Assembly: GCA_017473905.1 (NCBI GenBank)
Contig: JAFUJA010000016.1
Location: 1-62,154, forward strand
Length of the DNA stretch: 62,154 nt
DNA from: Lachnospiraceae bacterium
GTDB taxonomy: Bacteria > Bacillota > Clostridia > Lachnospirales > Lachnospiraceae
Direction of reading: 5' to 3'
Positions 34,750 through 44,414 of the stretch are shown here, one piece after another (position 1 is the first letter of the stretch; every line of letters starts with the position of its first letter). Under the pieces are notes generated by a model. The model saw nothing but the letters and a program-made list of their open reading frames with translations, did no database searches and was not told the DNA's origin. The position numbers and the translations under genes are program-made.

Positions 34750-35762
34750 GATTCATAGCCATTGGGATTCTTACTCTGCCAATTCCAGGAATCCCTGCAC
34801 ATACAATAAACATCTCTGGTTGCAGTCCAGCCAAGCTCTTCCCTGGCTTTCGCAGGACTTGCATAACATTCTGCAATATCTCCGGGGCGACGGTCTTTTA
34901 TTTCATAAGGGATTGTTACCCCGGATGCTTTTTCGAAATTCTTAACGATTTCTAAAACACTGTATCCCTTTCCCGTACCAAGATTATAGACTTTCAAGCC
35001 GGGGTTTTCTTCCAGCTTTTCAATTGCTTTTACATGGCCCAGGGCAAGATCTACCACATGAATGTAATCCCTGACACCGGTTCCGTCCGGCGTGGGGTAA
35101 TCATTGCCGAATACGCCGAGACAGGCAAGTTTTCCCACTGCCACCTGCGTAATATAGGGCATCAGATTATTGGGAATTCCGTTGGGATTCTCTCCAATCA
35201 AACCGCTTTCATGGGCACCTATGGGGTTAAAATAACGCAACAGAATAACATTCCATGCAGAATCCGCCTTCTGAATATCCGTTAAAATCTGCTCCAGCAT
35301 AGACTTGGTCTGACCATAGGGATTGGTAATCTCTCCCTTGGGGCATTCCTCGGTAATCGGCACAAACGCCGGAGAACCGTACACGGTTGCAGAAGAGGAA
35401 AAAACAATGTTTTTTACATTGAATTCTTCCATCACATGCAAAAGTGTTAACGTACCGCTGATATTATTCTGATAATATTTCCAAGGTTCCCGCACAGACT
35501 CTCCTACTGCCTTTAAACCGGCAAAATGAATACAGGACGTAATCTTTTCGTTGCGGAACACTTCTCGTAATCCTTCTTCGTCCAGAATATCCTTCTCATA
35601 AAAGGTAATATCCTTTCCCGTAAGCTTTTTCACCCGTTCCAAAGACTCTTTGCTTGAGTTATTCAGATTATCTACTACTACCACTTCGTAGCCCGCGTTT
35701 AAAAGCTCTAAAACCGTGTGACTACCGATATAACCGGTTCCACCCGTAACCAAAATAGACAT
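34746..35762 (-). CDS. galE: UDP-glucose 4-epimerase
   Basis: Interconverts UDP-glucose and UDP-galactose (Leloir pathway; precursor for surface sugars). At 338 residues it has the NAD motif [16 protein letters not shown] near 5-20, the SSSATVYG active-site segment near 122-129 and the catalytic YGQTK (Tyr about 149). Its TAGGAGG site overlaps the end of the nucleotidyltransferase gene. The two form the end of a sugar-nucleotide pair and terminate convergently, with overlapping stops, against queT. Confidence 0.96.
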   Translation of the reverse strand: MSILVTGGTGYIGSHTVLELLNAGYEVVVVDNLNNSSKESLERVKKLTGKDITFYEKDILDEEGLREVFRNEKITSCIHFAGLKAVGESVREPWKYYQNNISGTLTLLHVMEEFNVKNIVFSSSATVYGSPAFVPITEECPKGEITNPYGQTKSMLEQILTDIQKADSAWNVILLRYFNPIGAHESGLIGENPNGIPNNLMPYITQVAVGKLACLGVFGNDYPTPDGTGVRDYIHVVDLALGHVKAIEKLEENPGLKVYNLGTGKGYSVLEIVKNFEKASGVTIPYEIKDRRPGDIAECYASPAKAREELGWTATRDVYCMCRDSWNWQSKNPNGYES

Positions 35763-35771
35763 TATTTCCTC

Positions 35772-36692
35772 CTAGTCCCAAAGACGCTCCGGATATACTT
35801 TTGCTTCCTTCAGACTGCGAATGGAAGCCTCCACACCAGGCTTATCTTCTTTGTATGTAACACCGAACCACTTATCCTTTGAAGAAAGAACCTGAACAGT
35901 GGCCTTGCCTTCTTTTAAAAGGGTATCTACTTCAATGGGCAGGAAACATTCTGCCTTCAGGGGGTTCTCCGCTACCTTATTGGCGAAGAAATCATCCAGC
36001 GCAATACCAAGTTCTTTTATGATACCCGGGGTAAATCCCCACATATTCATGGAAACCGGGGTCTCCACGGAAATAGGAAGGTAGGTTTCTCCACCGTCCT
36101 CTGAATAAGCAGCACCTTCCGGTGTTTTAATTATTTTGGTGCGCTCGGTAATGGAGGTTAAATATCCTTCATCATCAGTAACACAACAACCTCTGGAAAC
36201 GGAGCCGTGGTCGGTTAATGTATTGCCCAGACGGTATCCCACCATGGCATAGCAATACTTCTCTCCGTCTTCGTGAGTCGTAAGAAAGTCATATAAAACC
36301 TGAAATGCCTCCACACCGTAATAATCATCTGCGTTAATTACTGCAAAAGGCTGGTCCAAAACTTCCCTGCAGCTGTATACCGCATGAGCGGTACCCCAGG
36401 GTTTGGTACGTTCCTCCGGAATAACAAAACCTTCCGGAACATCGTTTAAATCCTGAAACACATATTCCACTTCCATGTGCCTGCTTACCGCATCCCCTAT
36501 GCACTCACGGAATAATGCTTCGTTTTCTTTTTTAATGATAAAAACAGCTTTTTTAAAACCTGCACGGAGTGCATCGTAGATTGAAAAGTCAATGATTTTA
36601 TTTCCCTGCTCATCAACAGGGTCAATCTGTTTTAACCCTCCGTAACGACTGCCCATTCCGGCAGCAAGAATTACCAAAACCGGTTCTTTCAT
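35772..36692 (-). CDS. Sugar-1-phosphate nucleotidyltransferase family protein
   Basis: The start is ATG 36692 (MKEPVLVILAAGMGSRYGG) with AAGGAGGG eight bases before. The 306 residues carry the pyrophosphorylase signature LAAGMGSRYGGLKQ near 9-22 and an ADDYYG metal-binding motif near 128-133. The gene is paired with galE, 10 bp apart, which suggests UTP or another NTP with a hexose-1-phosphate as substrates, but the protein differs from standard GalU and the exact reaction is not assignable. The C-terminal part (FGVTYKEDKPGV) is typical of a Clostridia group annotated only as nucleotidyltransferase. Confidence 0.82.
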   Translation of the reverse strand: MKEPVLVILAAGMGSRYGGLKQIDPVDEQGNKIIDFSIYDALRAGFKKAVFIIKKENEALFRECIGDAVSRHMEVEYVFQDLNDVPEGFVIPEERTKPWGTAHAVYSCREVLDQPFAVINADDYYGVEAFQVLYDFLTTHEDGEKYCYAMVGYRLGNTLTDHGSVSRGCCVTDDEGYLTSITERTKIIKTPEGAAYSEDGGETYLPISVETPVSMNMWGFTPGIIKELGIALDDFFANKVAENPLKAECFLPIEVDTLLKEGKATVQVLSSKDKWFGVTYKEDKPGVEASIRSLKEAKVYPERLWD

Positions 36693-36722
36693 TGTGATTC
36701 CCTCCTTTAACATCTGTCTTAA

Positions 36723-38834
36723 CTACACCTCAAAAAGAAGATCTCCGTATGTAGGAAGCGGCCAGATATCCTTATCCGTAATCACTTCCAAAGCATCTGC
36801 AGGAGCACGAAGTGCCTCCATTGCAGTTTTAACACGATCCCGATAGAAGAACGCACGCTCTTTGTGGTCTTTCAATTCACGGGCTGCAACGATTTCCTTT
36901 TCCAGTAAGTCAAGAGCATCCTGCATCTGCTCAAGAAGTCCGTTCACCTCATCAAGAAGACGCTTCTGTACTTTGGTATTGATGCCCGCATTATTTCCGC
37001 TGATCACCGCATCGGAAAGCTCTCTTACATAGAGAATTTCAGCAGGAATCAACTGTCTGGAAGCCATTTCTACCATACACTTTGCCTCAATGTTAATGGT
37101 CTTGGCATAAATTTCATACAGGACATCTTTTCTGGATTCCAGCTCTGCCCGGGTAAAGATTCCAAACTTTTCAAATAAGGCAATGGATTTTTCCGTGGTA
37201 AGAGTCTCCACTGCATCCAGCATGGTAGGAATATTGGGAAGCCCTCTTCTCTCGGCTTCTTTTACCCATTCAGGAGCATATCCGTTACCGTTAAAAATAA
37301 TTCTCTGATGTTTGGTCATATACTCTTTGATCAAGTCATGAACCGCCATATCAAAGTCTTCTGCCTGCTCCAGACGGTCTGCAGCCTCGCAGAATGCCTG
37401 TGCTACGATAGTATTTAAAATGGTATTGGGGTCGCCGATGGAATCTGCGGAACCCACCATACGGAATTCAAATTTATTACCCGTAAAAGCAAAGGGTGAA
37501 GTACGGTTACGGTCAGTCGCATCTTTTAAAAGGTCAGGCAAAGTGGAAACACCGGTTTCCAATACGCCGCCCTCCATACAATGTGTTGCCTCACCGGTTT
37601 CTACCAGCTGCTTCACTACGTCTTCAAGCTGCTCACCTAAGAACATGGAAATGATTGCGGGAGGCGCCTCATCCGCACCGAGACGGTGGTCATTCCCTAC
37701 GTCGGATGCACTCTGACGAAGTAAATCCGCATGAGTGTCCACTGCCTTCATTACACAGGCAAGTACAAGAAGGAACTGTATATTTTCATTGGGTGTCTCG
37801 CCGGGATCCAAAAGATTTACACCGTTATCCGTGGTAAGAGACCAGTTATTATGCTTACCGGAACCGTTTACGCCCTGGAAAGGTTTTTCATGCAAAAGAC
37901 AGGTAAGACCATGACGGCCCGCTACCTTTTTAAGGGTTTCCATCACAAGCTGATTGTGGTCAACCGCAACGTTGGAAGTCTCATAAATCGGTGCAAGCTC
38001 GTGCTGTGCGGGAGCCACCTCGTTGTGCTGTGTTTTAGCGGTTACACCGATTTTCCACAACTCCACATTTAAGTCTTTCATGTAGGCACCGATACGTTCA
38101 CGGATGCAGCCATAGTAGTGGTCATCCATTTCCTGTCCCTTGGGAGGTGCTGCTCCAAACAATGTACGGCCTGCATAAATTAAGTCTGTTCTCTGAAGAT
38201 ATTTTTCACGGTCAATCAAGAAGTACTCCTGCTCCGCACCTACGGAAGGAGTCACCTTGGTTGCCTTCGTATTCCCGAATAATTTTACGATACGGAGTGC
38301 CTGTACATTAATGGCATCCATGGAACGAAGCAGGGGAGTCTTTTTGTCCAGAGCTTCACCTTTGTATGAACAGAATGCGGTAGGGATGCAAAGAATCTTA
38401 CCCGTAGCATCTTCCTTGATAAAAGCAGGAGATGTAATATCCCAGGCTGTATATCCTCTCGCCTCAAAGGTAGCACGAAGACCGCCTGAAGGGAAGGAAG
38501 AAGCATCAGGCTCTCCCTTGATTAATTCTTTGCCCTTAAATTCCAGCAACATTTTACCGTCTTTATTGGGATGGGTAATAAAAGAATCATGCTTTTCAGC
38601 AGTAATTCCCGTCAAAGGCTGGAACCAGTGTGTATAATGGGTTGCGCCGTGTTTTACCGCCCAATCCTTCATTGCCCGGGCAACAACATCCGCCGTTTTC
38701 CCCGACAGTTCGCCTCCGTTGGTAATTACATTGGTTACCTCAGCATAGGCTTCTGCCGGAATCCACTGTCTCATGGTAGAAAGTGTAAACACGTTCTCCG
38801 CAAATATTTCTTCAATGTTTATTCTGTCTGACAT
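36723..38834 (-). CDS. glnN: Type III glutamine synthetase (GlnN)
   Basis: Ammonium assimilation: glutamate + NH3 + ATP to glutamine. The 703 residues are diagnostic of the large type III enzyme (types I and II are about 350-470). The motifs include [15 protein letters not shown] near 205-219, [15 protein letters not shown] near 280-294 and KHNNWSLTT near 345-353 (ATP and metal sites). The start is behind GGGAGAAG. It could be transcribed from a promoter at 38893-38921 as well as by read-through from the trmR-trhP operon, as no terminator lies between. Confidence 0.95.
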   Translation of the reverse strand: MSDRINIEEIFAENVFTLSTMRQWIPAEAYAEVTNVITNGGELSGKTADVVARAMKDWAVKHGATHYTHWFQPLTGITAEKHDSFITHPNKDGKMLLEFKGKELIKGEPDASSFPSGGLRATFEARGYTAWDITSPAFIKEDATGKILCIPTAFCSYKGEALDKKTPLLRSMDAINVQALRIVKLFGNTKATKVTPSVGAEQEYFLIDREKYLQRTDLIYAGRTLFGAAPPKGQEMDDHYYGCIRERIGAYMKDLNVELWKIGVTAKTQHNEVAPAQHELAPIYETSNVAVDHNQLVMETLKKVAGRHGLTCLLHEKPFQGVNGSGKHNNWSLTTDNGVNLLDPGETPNENIQFLLVLACVMKAVDTHADLLRQSASDVGNDHRLGADEAPPAIISMFLGEQLEDVVKQLVETGEATHCMEGGVLETGVSTLPDLLKDATDRNRTSPFAFTGNKFEFRMVGSADSIGDPNTILNTIVAQAFCEAADRLEQAEDFDMAVHDLIKEYMTKHQRIIFNGNGYAPEWVKEAERRGLPNIPTMLDAVETLTTEKSIALFEKFGIFTRAELESRKDVLYEIYAKTINIEAKCMVEMASRQLIPAEILYVRELSDAVISGNNAGINTKVQKRLLDEVNGLLEQMQDALDLLEKEIVAARELKDHKERAFFYRDRVKTAMEALRAPADALEVITDKDIWPLPTYGDLLFEV

Positions 38835-38892
38835 AAATTGTCTTCTCCCGTTTCATAAAAATTCATTGTATCTGTCCTAAAAAGCTATCTAT

Positions 38893-38921
38893 AAAATACA
38901 CTTTTTGCCTAGGAATTGCAA
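38893..38921 (-). promoter_or_regulatory. Candidate promoter of glnN
   Basis: On the minus strand TTGCAA (38916-38921), 17 bp, TATTTT (38893-38898). The -35 overlaps the last codons of trhP. Confidence 0.45.
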
Positions 38922-40150
38922 GACGCCATACGCAAAAGGTCATATGCCTCACAGGCCTCGCTCAAATCCACATATAACTCCTGTTGGGGATGAGGCGCGC
39001 TCTCCATGGGATTTCCTTCGGCATCATAAATCCCTCTGACAAGGGCGGATACGTTTCTTCCGTCCGGCTTCATAATTTCAATGGTATCTCCCACGCAGAA
39101 CTTGTTTTTCTGCTCCAATTTTACATATCCTCTTTCGTCAATCGCTTCTGCGATTCCCAGATAAATATACTCGTTTATGTAAGTATTGGAATCATAAATC
39201 TGTGTTTCCTCATTGGGTTTTCCGAAATAAAATCCGGTTGTAAACTGACGGTAAGTACACTTGGAAATTTCCGCTTTGTACCACTCCATATTTCCCCTGT
39301 ATTTCTCTTCACTTTCAAAGAAATCATCAATTGCTTTGCGATAAGTTCTTGCCACACACGCCACGTAAAGGGCTGTTTTCATTCTGCCTTCGATTTTAAG
39401 GGAATCAATTCCCGCATCCACCAAAGCCGGAATATGCTCTATCATGCACAAATCCTTGGAGTTAAAAATATATGTCCCCCGCTCATTCTCATAAACAGGC
39501 ATATATTCTCCCGGTCTGGTTTCTTCCACAACCGCATATTTCCATCTGCAGGGATGGGTACAGGCTCCCTGGTTTGCGTCTCTTCCCGTAAAATAATTGG
39601 AAAGCAGGCATCTGCCGGAGTAGGAAATACACATGGCACCGTGCACAAAACTTTCGATTTCCATTTCTGCAGGTATTTTTTCCCTGATTTCCTTGATTTC
39701 CTGCAAAGAAAGTTCTCTTGCACTAACCACTCTTTTAATTCCCTGCTGCCACCAGAACAAATATGTATTGTAATTGGTATTGTTTGCCTGGGTTGAAATA
39801 TGAATGTCAATTTCAGGGCAGTTTTCTTTTGCCAGCATTACCATTCCCGGGTCAGCCACAATGATTCCGTCCGGCTTCAACTGTGCCAGCTCCTTAAAAT
39901 AAGCCGCAGCTCCTTCCAAATCAGAATTATGGGCTAAAATATTAGCGGTTACATATACTTTTACACCGTGGTCATGGGCAAAGGCAATTCCCTTTTCCAT
40001 ATCCGCGGGGCTGAAATTCTTTGCTTTGGCACGTAAGCCGAAGGCCTCGCCTCCGATATATACCGCATCTGCACCAAAAATAACTGCGGTTTTTAAAACT
40101 TCCAGACTGCTTGCCGGTACAAGTAATTCCGGTTTTTTTATATTACTCAT
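38909..40150 (-). CDS. trhP: U32-family tRNA hydroxylation protein (TrhP-like)
   Basis: U32 proteins such as E. coli YegQ (TrhP) install the 5-hydroxyl on wobble U34 of tRNA using prephenate. The start is ATG 40150 (MSNIKKPELLVPAS) after AGGAG. The 413 residues contain GADAVYIGGEAFGLRAKAKNF and the Cys-rich signature GAMCISYSGRCLLSNYFTGR near 182-201, with CTHPCRW near 208-214, likely iron-sulfur ligands. It overlaps the end of trmR by 8 bases. The two neighbours fit consecutive steps of ho5U to mo5U formation, supporting this over a peptidase reading. Confidence 0.85.
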   Translation of the reverse strand: MSNIKKPELLVPASSLEVLKTAVIFGADAVYIGGEAFGLRAKAKNFSPADMEKGIAFAHDHGVKVYVTANILAHNSDLEGAAAYFKELAQLKPDGIIVADPGMVMLAKENCPEIDIHISTQANNTNYNTYLFWWQQGIKRVVSARELSLQEIKEIREKIPAEMEIESFVHGAMCISYSGRCLLSNYFTGRDANQGACTHPCRWKYAVVEETRPGEYMPVYENERGTYIFNSKDLCMIEHIPALVDAGIDSLKIEGRMKTALYVACVARTYRKAIDDFFESEEKYRGNMEWYKAEISKCTYRQFTTGFYFGKPNEETQIYDSNTYINEYIYLGIAEAIDERGYVKLEQKNKFCVGDTIEIMKPDGRNVSALVRGIYDAEGNPMESAPHPQQELYVDLSEACEAYDLLRMASCNS

Positions 40151-40823
40151 GATATTCTCCTGCTTCTCCTGTATTGGATACATCCTGTTTTACACTGATT
40201 GTCACACCATCTCCTACGGTAAGGATGGCACTTTCCAACAAAGGATTATTTTTAATCTCATACAAATATTCCCGCATGCGTTCGTGAATGGTTCTGTTTC
40301 TTCTGGTCACCGCAAATCTGGATTCCACCACATCTCCGTCCTGAAGAACATTGTCCGTTACAAGCATTCCTCCTACGGGCAGAAGACGTAACAAATCCGG
40401 CAGATAATTGATATACTGCCCCTTTGCAGCATCCATAAAAATAAAATCATAGCTTCCCTGCAGTTTGGAAAGAATTTCTGCCGCATCCCCCTCTAAAAGG
40501 GTAATCCGCTCCTCCATACCTGCTTTTTTAAAATTCTCCCGGGCCAGGGGAATTCTTTTTTCAAACTTCTCAATGGTGGTAATCTTACATTCGTTGGAAG
40601 TATTTTCCCCCATCAGAATGGCCGAAAAGCCGATTGCGGTACCTACTTCAAGAATATTTACGGGCCTTTGTAAACGCAACAAGAAACGAAGAAGATTCTG
40701 CATATCCTTTCGGATAATCGGCACATAATCCCGCTTCGCTTCCTGTTCAAGTTCTTCTAAAAATGGGGAATTGCCTTTATCAAAGGAATTGATAAAGGTA
40801 ATCATCCTTTCATCTACATTCAC
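40143..40823 (-). CDS. trmR: O-methyltransferase, TrmR-like (tRNA 5-hydroxyuridine)
   Basis: SAM-dependent methyltransferase of 226 residues, family of catechol-like O-methyltransferases that includes TrmR, which makes 5-methoxyuridine at tRNA position 34. A GTG start follows AGCAGGTAGCAAT. Motif I is ILEVGTAIGFSAILMG near 60-75; metal-binding motifs are FIFMDAAKGQY near 129-139 and VTDNVLQDG near 155-163. Immediate overlap with a trhP-like gene strongly suggests the tRNA role. Confidence 0.85.
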   Translation of the reverse strand: MNVDERMITFINSFDKGNSPFLEELEQEAKRDYVPIIRKDMQNLLRFLLRLQRPVNILEVGTAIGFSAILMGENTSNECKITTIEKFEKRIPLARENFKKAGMEERITLLEGDAAEILSKLQGSYDFIFMDAAKGQYINYLPDLLRLLPVGGMLVTDNVLQDGDVVESRFAVTRRNRTIHERMREYLYEIKNNPLLESAILTVGDGVTISVKQDVSNTGEAGEYHE

Positions 40824-40844
40824 ATTGCTACCTGCTTTATCTGC

Positions 40845-41222
40845 TTATTCTTCTTCCGTTTCCACCTGTCCTGCCATGATTTCCATCATTTCAAAAGGGG
40901 TCATTCCCGTGTTCAATTCATAAACACCGGGCTGAAGTTCATCATGATATTCCGAAAACATCTCCTGAAACACAAAAAGTGTTCCGCTTCGGATCAGACC
41001 CTTTTCTTCTAAAATTTCACCGATTTCTCTGGGTGTTTTACCATCCACAATAGATACGGATACGGAAATTCCCGCTCCCGGATCAATGGCTTCTTCCGCA
41101 AAGATACGGTATCCCACATCGTAAGCCGCAAAGCAAAGATGGTACATAGCCAGAACAATTCCAATGACAACGGCAATTTTTAATGCCGTCATACCAATGG
41201 TAACTGCCAATTTTTTATTCAT
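40845..41222 (-). CDS. MltG-like N-terminal domain protein lacking catalytic part
   Basis: A 125-residue membrane-anchored protein: short cytoplasmic start, a transmembrane helix about 13-32, then a LysM-like YceG domain (KTPREIGEILEEKGLIRS near 61-78, LQPGVYELNTGMTPFEMMEIM near 95-115). Full MltG endolytic transglycosylases are about 340-380 residues with a catalytic Glu further downstream; that part is absent. Similar short forms occur in Lachnospiraceae, so this is probably an intact small protein, not a decayed MltG. AAGGAG lies before ATG 41222. Confidence 0.8.
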   Translation of the reverse strand: MNKKLAVTIGMTALKIAVVIGIVLAMYHLCFAAYDVGYRIFAEEAIDPGAGISVSVSIVDGKTPREIGEILEEKGLIRSGTLFVFQEMFSEYHDELQPGVYELNTGMTPFEMMEIMAGQVETEEE

Positions 41223-41239
41223 GGATTCTCTCCTTATGC

Positions 41240-41566
41240 TTATTCAAAACCTATATCGTCCACAACCGCAATAAAAGCTTCCTGAATCAGTCTGCACAAA
41301 GCAAGCTCTGCATCCAGAAATTCCGTTACTCTTTTATCTTTTTTCCACTCTGCAAACTCCTGCTCAAAAGAGGCCGTACGATCAAACAATTCATCGCTTC
41401 CGTGACTCGTCTGAAACTCATGAACCCTCAATCTGTAATTCACGATTTCCTCCCAAAGCTTCGGGTCCTGTTTTGCACTTTCTTTTGTCCTGCAGTATTC
41501 CCGGTACTCGGGAGTTTTACACAGGGCTTCTTTATATGCTGCTGTTGCTTCTTTTAATTCGGACAT
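41240..41566 (-). CDS. YlbF/YmcA family protein
   Basis: Helical protein of 108 residues. In Bacillus, YlbF with YmcA and YaaT supports RNase Y-dependent mRNA processing, competence and biofilm entry. The family pattern is the long helical pair (YKEALCKTPEYREYCRTKES near 11-30 and ELALCRLIQEAFIAVVDDIGF near 87-107). AGAAAGGAC precedes ATG 41566. It sits 17 bp behind RNase J rather than beside RNase Y, which is a suggestive but unproven link to RNA decay. Confidence 0.88.
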   Translation of the reverse strand: MSELKEATAAYKEALCKTPEYREYCRTKESAKQDPKLWEEIVNYRLRVHEFQTSHGSDELFDRTASFEQEFAEWKKDKRVTEFLDAELALCRLIQEAFIAVVDDIGFE

Positions 41567-41583
41567 AAAATGAGTCCTTTCTT

Positions 41584-43254
41584 TTATACTTCTACAAGGA
41601 TGGGCAGAATCATGGGACGGCGTTTCATCCGTTTCCAGATATAATCACTTAAGGCATCACGCATGGAATTCTTCAGTTTACCCCAGTCACTGACGCCTCT
41701 GTCCAGACAGTTTTCCAAGGTTTCAAGCGCAACTTCCCTTGCTTCCTCCAAAAGGTCTTCGCTTTCTCTTGCATATACGAAACCTCTGGAAATCACATCC
41801 GGTCCGTTAACCAGAATATTGGCACGGGAATCCATTGCCGCAACCACAACCACGATACCGTCCTCCGCAAGACGCTGACGGTCCCGTAATACCACGTTAC
41901 CCACATCACCTACACCAAGACCGTCAACCAGAATGGCTCCCACGGGAACCTCTCCCACAATCTTTGCTTCCTCATCATCCAATTCAAGCACCTGTCCTGA
42001 GGAGAGGATAAAAATATTATCTTTGGGAACCCCAATCTGTTCCGCCAGCTTAGCATGGGCTTTTAAGTGTTTATATTCACCGTGAACCGGCACCGCATAT
42101 CTGGGCTGGGTCAGGGAATAAATCAGCTTGATTTCTTCCTGGCAGGCATGACCGGATACATGAGCATCCTGGAAAATAACATCTGCCCCTTTCTGGAAAA
42201 GTTCGTTGATTACCTTGGTAACCGCTTTTTCATTGCCGGGAATGGGAGAAGATGAGAAAATAACGGTATCATTGGGACCGATTTTTACCTTACGGTGCTG
42301 TCCCATAGCCATACGGCTTAAGGCTGCCATACTTTCTCCCTGACTGCCTGTAGTAATCAGAACAGTCTTTTCTTCCGGATAGTCTTTTAACATTTCAATA
42401 TCAATTAACGTATTGTCAGGCACATTCAGGCGATTTAATGCAGTTGCAGTTTCAATGATGTTTACCATACTTCTGCCTTCCACCACAACCTTACGGCCGA
42501 ATCTGTGGGCTGCATTGATAATCTGTTGTACCCTGTCTACGTTGGACGCAAAGGTTGCCACAATAATTCTTGTGTTGGTATGCTCCGCAAAAATCGTATC
42601 AAAGGTCTTCTCCAGAGTACGCTCCGAAGGCGTAAAACCTGCCCTTTCTGCGTTTGTGGAATCACATAAAAGTGCCAAAACGCCTCTGTTTCCAAGCTCT
42701 GCAAAACGCTGCAAATCAATGGCATCACCAAATACAGGCGTATAATCCACCTTAAAATCTCCGGTGTGAATAATGACACCGGCAGGGGAATAAATAGCAA
42801 GTGCTGCCGCATCTACAATACTGTGGTTGGTTTTGATAAACTCGATGGAAAAGTCCCCAATACGGACCTGATCCCCGAATTCCACCGTATGACAGCTTAC
42901 AACATCCGCCATTTCATGTTCTTTTAATTTATGCTGAATGATTCCCATGGTAAGCGTGGTTGCAAACACGGGAACATTGATTTCTTTTAAAACATAGGGC
43001 AGGGCGCCGATGTGGTCTTCATGCCCGTGTGTAATCATAAAGGCTTTTACCTTATCCTTGTTGGCAGCCAGATAGGAAATATCCGGTATAACAAGGTCTA
43101 TACCCAGCATATCATCTTCCGGGAAGCTCAGTCCGCAGTCTACTACCACAATACTGTCCCCATATTCAAAGGCGGTAATGTTCATACCAATCTGCTCTAA
43201 GCCGCCCAAGGGAATAATGCGTACCTTTCCCTGATTTTTTATATCATTTCTCAA
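41584..43254 (-). CDS. rnj: Ribonuclease J
   Basis: Metallo-beta-lactamase/beta-CASP nuclease with 5'-3' exo- and endonuclease activity in mRNA turnover and rRNA maturation. The 556 residues contain the zinc motif THGHEDHIGALPY near 75-87, HTGDFKVDYTP near 158-168, a beta-CASP domain (about 205-370) with HVSGHACQEE near 366, and a short C-terminal domain. Translation appears to begin at TTG 43254, seven bases after GGAGG, giving MRNDIKNQGKVRIIPLGG. Central gene of the mtaB-to-trhP locus. Confidence 0.95.
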   Translation of the reverse strand: MRNDIKNQGKVRIIPLGGLEQIGMNITAFEYGDSIVVVDCGLSFPEDDMLGIDLVIPDISYLAANKDKVKAFMITHGHEDHIGALPYVLKEINVPVFATTLTMGIIQHKLKEHEMADVVSCHTVEFGDQVRIGDFSIEFIKTNHSIVDAAALAIYSPAGVIIHTGDFKVDYTPVFGDAIDLQRFAELGNRGVLALLCDSTNAERAGFTPSERTLEKTFDTIFAEHTNTRIIVATFASNVDRVQQIINAAHRFGRKVVVEGRSMVNIIETATALNRLNVPDNTLIDIEMLKDYPEEKTVLITTGSQGESMAALSRMAMGQHRKVKIGPNDTVIFSSSPIPGNEKAVTKVINELFQKGADVIFQDAHVSGHACQEEIKLIYSLTQPRYAVPVHGEYKHLKAHAKLAEQIGVPKDNIFILSSGQVLELDDEEAKIVGEVPVGAILVDGLGVGDVGNVVLRDRQRLAEDGIVVVVAAMDSRANILVNGPDVISRGFVYARESEDLLEEAREVALETLENCLDRGVSDWGKLKNSMRDALSDYIWKRMKRRPMILPILVEV

Positions 43255-43291
43255 TTTAAAACCTCCAAATTAAAAACAAAAGGGAGCACCT

Positions 43292-43546
43292 TTAGTCAAA
43301 GGATATATCATCTAAAAGATTTTCAAAAATCTCAGCAACGGCATTTAATTCCTTATCATCCGTTACCACAGCATAAACCGCATCCTCATCCTCAGGTGCG
43401 GAAATATCCTTCAAAATCAACGCTTCAGCGTCTCCCTCTTCGCTGTCTGTTACTAAAATATAATTGATGCCTGCAACAGTAGTCTGCTCCAGAACATAAA
43501 ACTCAGCTGCTTCTTCTCCCGCAGCCTGAAATGTAATTTTTTCCAT
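43292..43546 (-). CDS. DUF1292 domain-containing protein
   Basis: A very acidic 84-residue protein (MEKITFQAAGEEAAEFYVL). The family core is ITFQ...TTVAGINYILVTD followed by Asp/Glu-rich blocks. It commonly follows ruvX (yrrK/yqgF) in Firmicutes, as here (gap 23 bp). No biochemical function is known. AAGGAG precedes ATG 43546. Confidence 0.9.
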   Translation of the reverse strand: MEKITFQAAGEEAAEFYVLEQTTVAGINYILVTDSEEGDAEALILKDISAPEDEDAVYAVVTDDKELNAVAEIFENLLDDISFD

Positions 43547-43569
43547 GATTATCTCCTTGTTTTTACGGA

Positions 43570-44010
43570 TTATGCTTCTTTATCGCTGCTGTTTGCCAAA
43601 GAATCCATATATCCCTGTAAAATAAAAGTTGCTGCAATTTTATCCACGTATTTTTTACGGTCTTCCCGACGAATACCCACTTCCATCATGGTTTTATCAG
43701 CAGCTACCGTAGTAAGTCTCTCATCCCAAAGAATCACGGGAAGTCCGGTTCTGCGTTCCAGACTCTCCTGAAAAGCCTTGGTTTTTTCCACACGGTCTCC
43801 TTCGGAATCATTCATGTGCTTCGGAAATCCCAATACAATACGGTCCACTTCGTATTCCACCACCAATGCCTCAATCCGGGCAAGGGTCTGACGTAATTTA
43901 TCTTCTTTCTCTCTTCGGATAATTTCCACACCGGTTGCAATAATTCCCAAGGGGTCACTGACAGCTACACCTACGGTCTTTGAACCAAAATCCAATCCCA
44001 TGATACGCAT
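43570..44010 (-). CDS. ruvX: RuvX/YqgF family pre-16S rRNA nuclease
   Basis: RNase H-fold protein once called a Holliday-junction resolvase homologue and now linked to 16S rRNA 5'-end maturation. The 146 residues begin [19 protein letters not shown] with the catalytic Asp at about 6. The conserved [19 protein letters not shown] is near 61-79, and [11 protein letters not shown] near 95-105. Its ATG shares a base with the IreB stop codon (TGATG), indicating translational coupling. Confidence 0.93.
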   Translation of the reverse strand: MRIMGLDFGSKTVGVAVSDPLGIIATGVEIIRREKEDKLRQTLARIEALVVEYEVDRIVLGFPKHMNDSEGDRVEKTKAFQESLERRTGLPVILWDERLTTVAADKTMMEVGIRREDRKKYVDKIAATFILQGYMDSLANSSDKEA

Positions 44011-44288
44011 CAGAAGTTATCTCCTTCCTCACTCCAGCCGTTTGCTTCAATGTAAGAAAGCAGCATTTCTTCTACAAGCTCATCTCTTTCCACCTTCATA
44101 ATCAGGCTTCTGGCATTGTTATGGCTCGTAATATAGGTAGGGTCTCCGGACATAATATAACCCACAATCTGATTTACCGGATTGTACCCTTTTTCCCGTA
44201 ATGCTTCATAAACCTGCTCAAGAACCTTCTTTACACGGTCCTCTGAATCCTGTTCTACTTTAAAAAACTGTGTATCCTGTAATCCCAT
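44010..44288 (-). CDS. IreB family regulatory phosphoprotein
   Basis: In enterococci IreB is phosphorylated by the Ser/Thr kinase IreK and affects cephalosporin resistance. The start is set at ATG 44288 ([17 protein letters not shown]), matching the family; a GTG seven codons upstream has no ribosome site. The 92 residues include [19 protein letters not shown] and [19 protein letters not shown]. First in the ireB-ruvX-DUF1292 run, with a promoter at 44350-44378. Confidence 0.92.
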   Translation of the reverse strand: MGLQDTQFFKVEQDSEDRVKKVLEQVYEALREKGYNPVNQIVGYIMSGDPTYITSHNNARSLIMKVERDELVEEMLLSYIEANGWSEEGDNF

Positions 44289-44349
44289 ACTCTTCACGTC
44301 CTCTGCCACAGCTTTCGTGCTGCTTCGTTTGTTATGTATAATCTGTTTT

Positions 44350-44378
44350 ATTTTACCTTAAACAGATTAAAAATACAA
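44350..44378 (-). promoter_or_regulatory. Promoter of ireB-ruvX operon
   Basis: On the minus strand TTGTAT (44373-44378), 17-bp spacer, TAAAAT (44350-44355). Confidence 0.55.
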
Positions 44379-44414
44379 GTATACCCGTTTACTCCGGGCA
44401 AAAACCGGTCTGTT

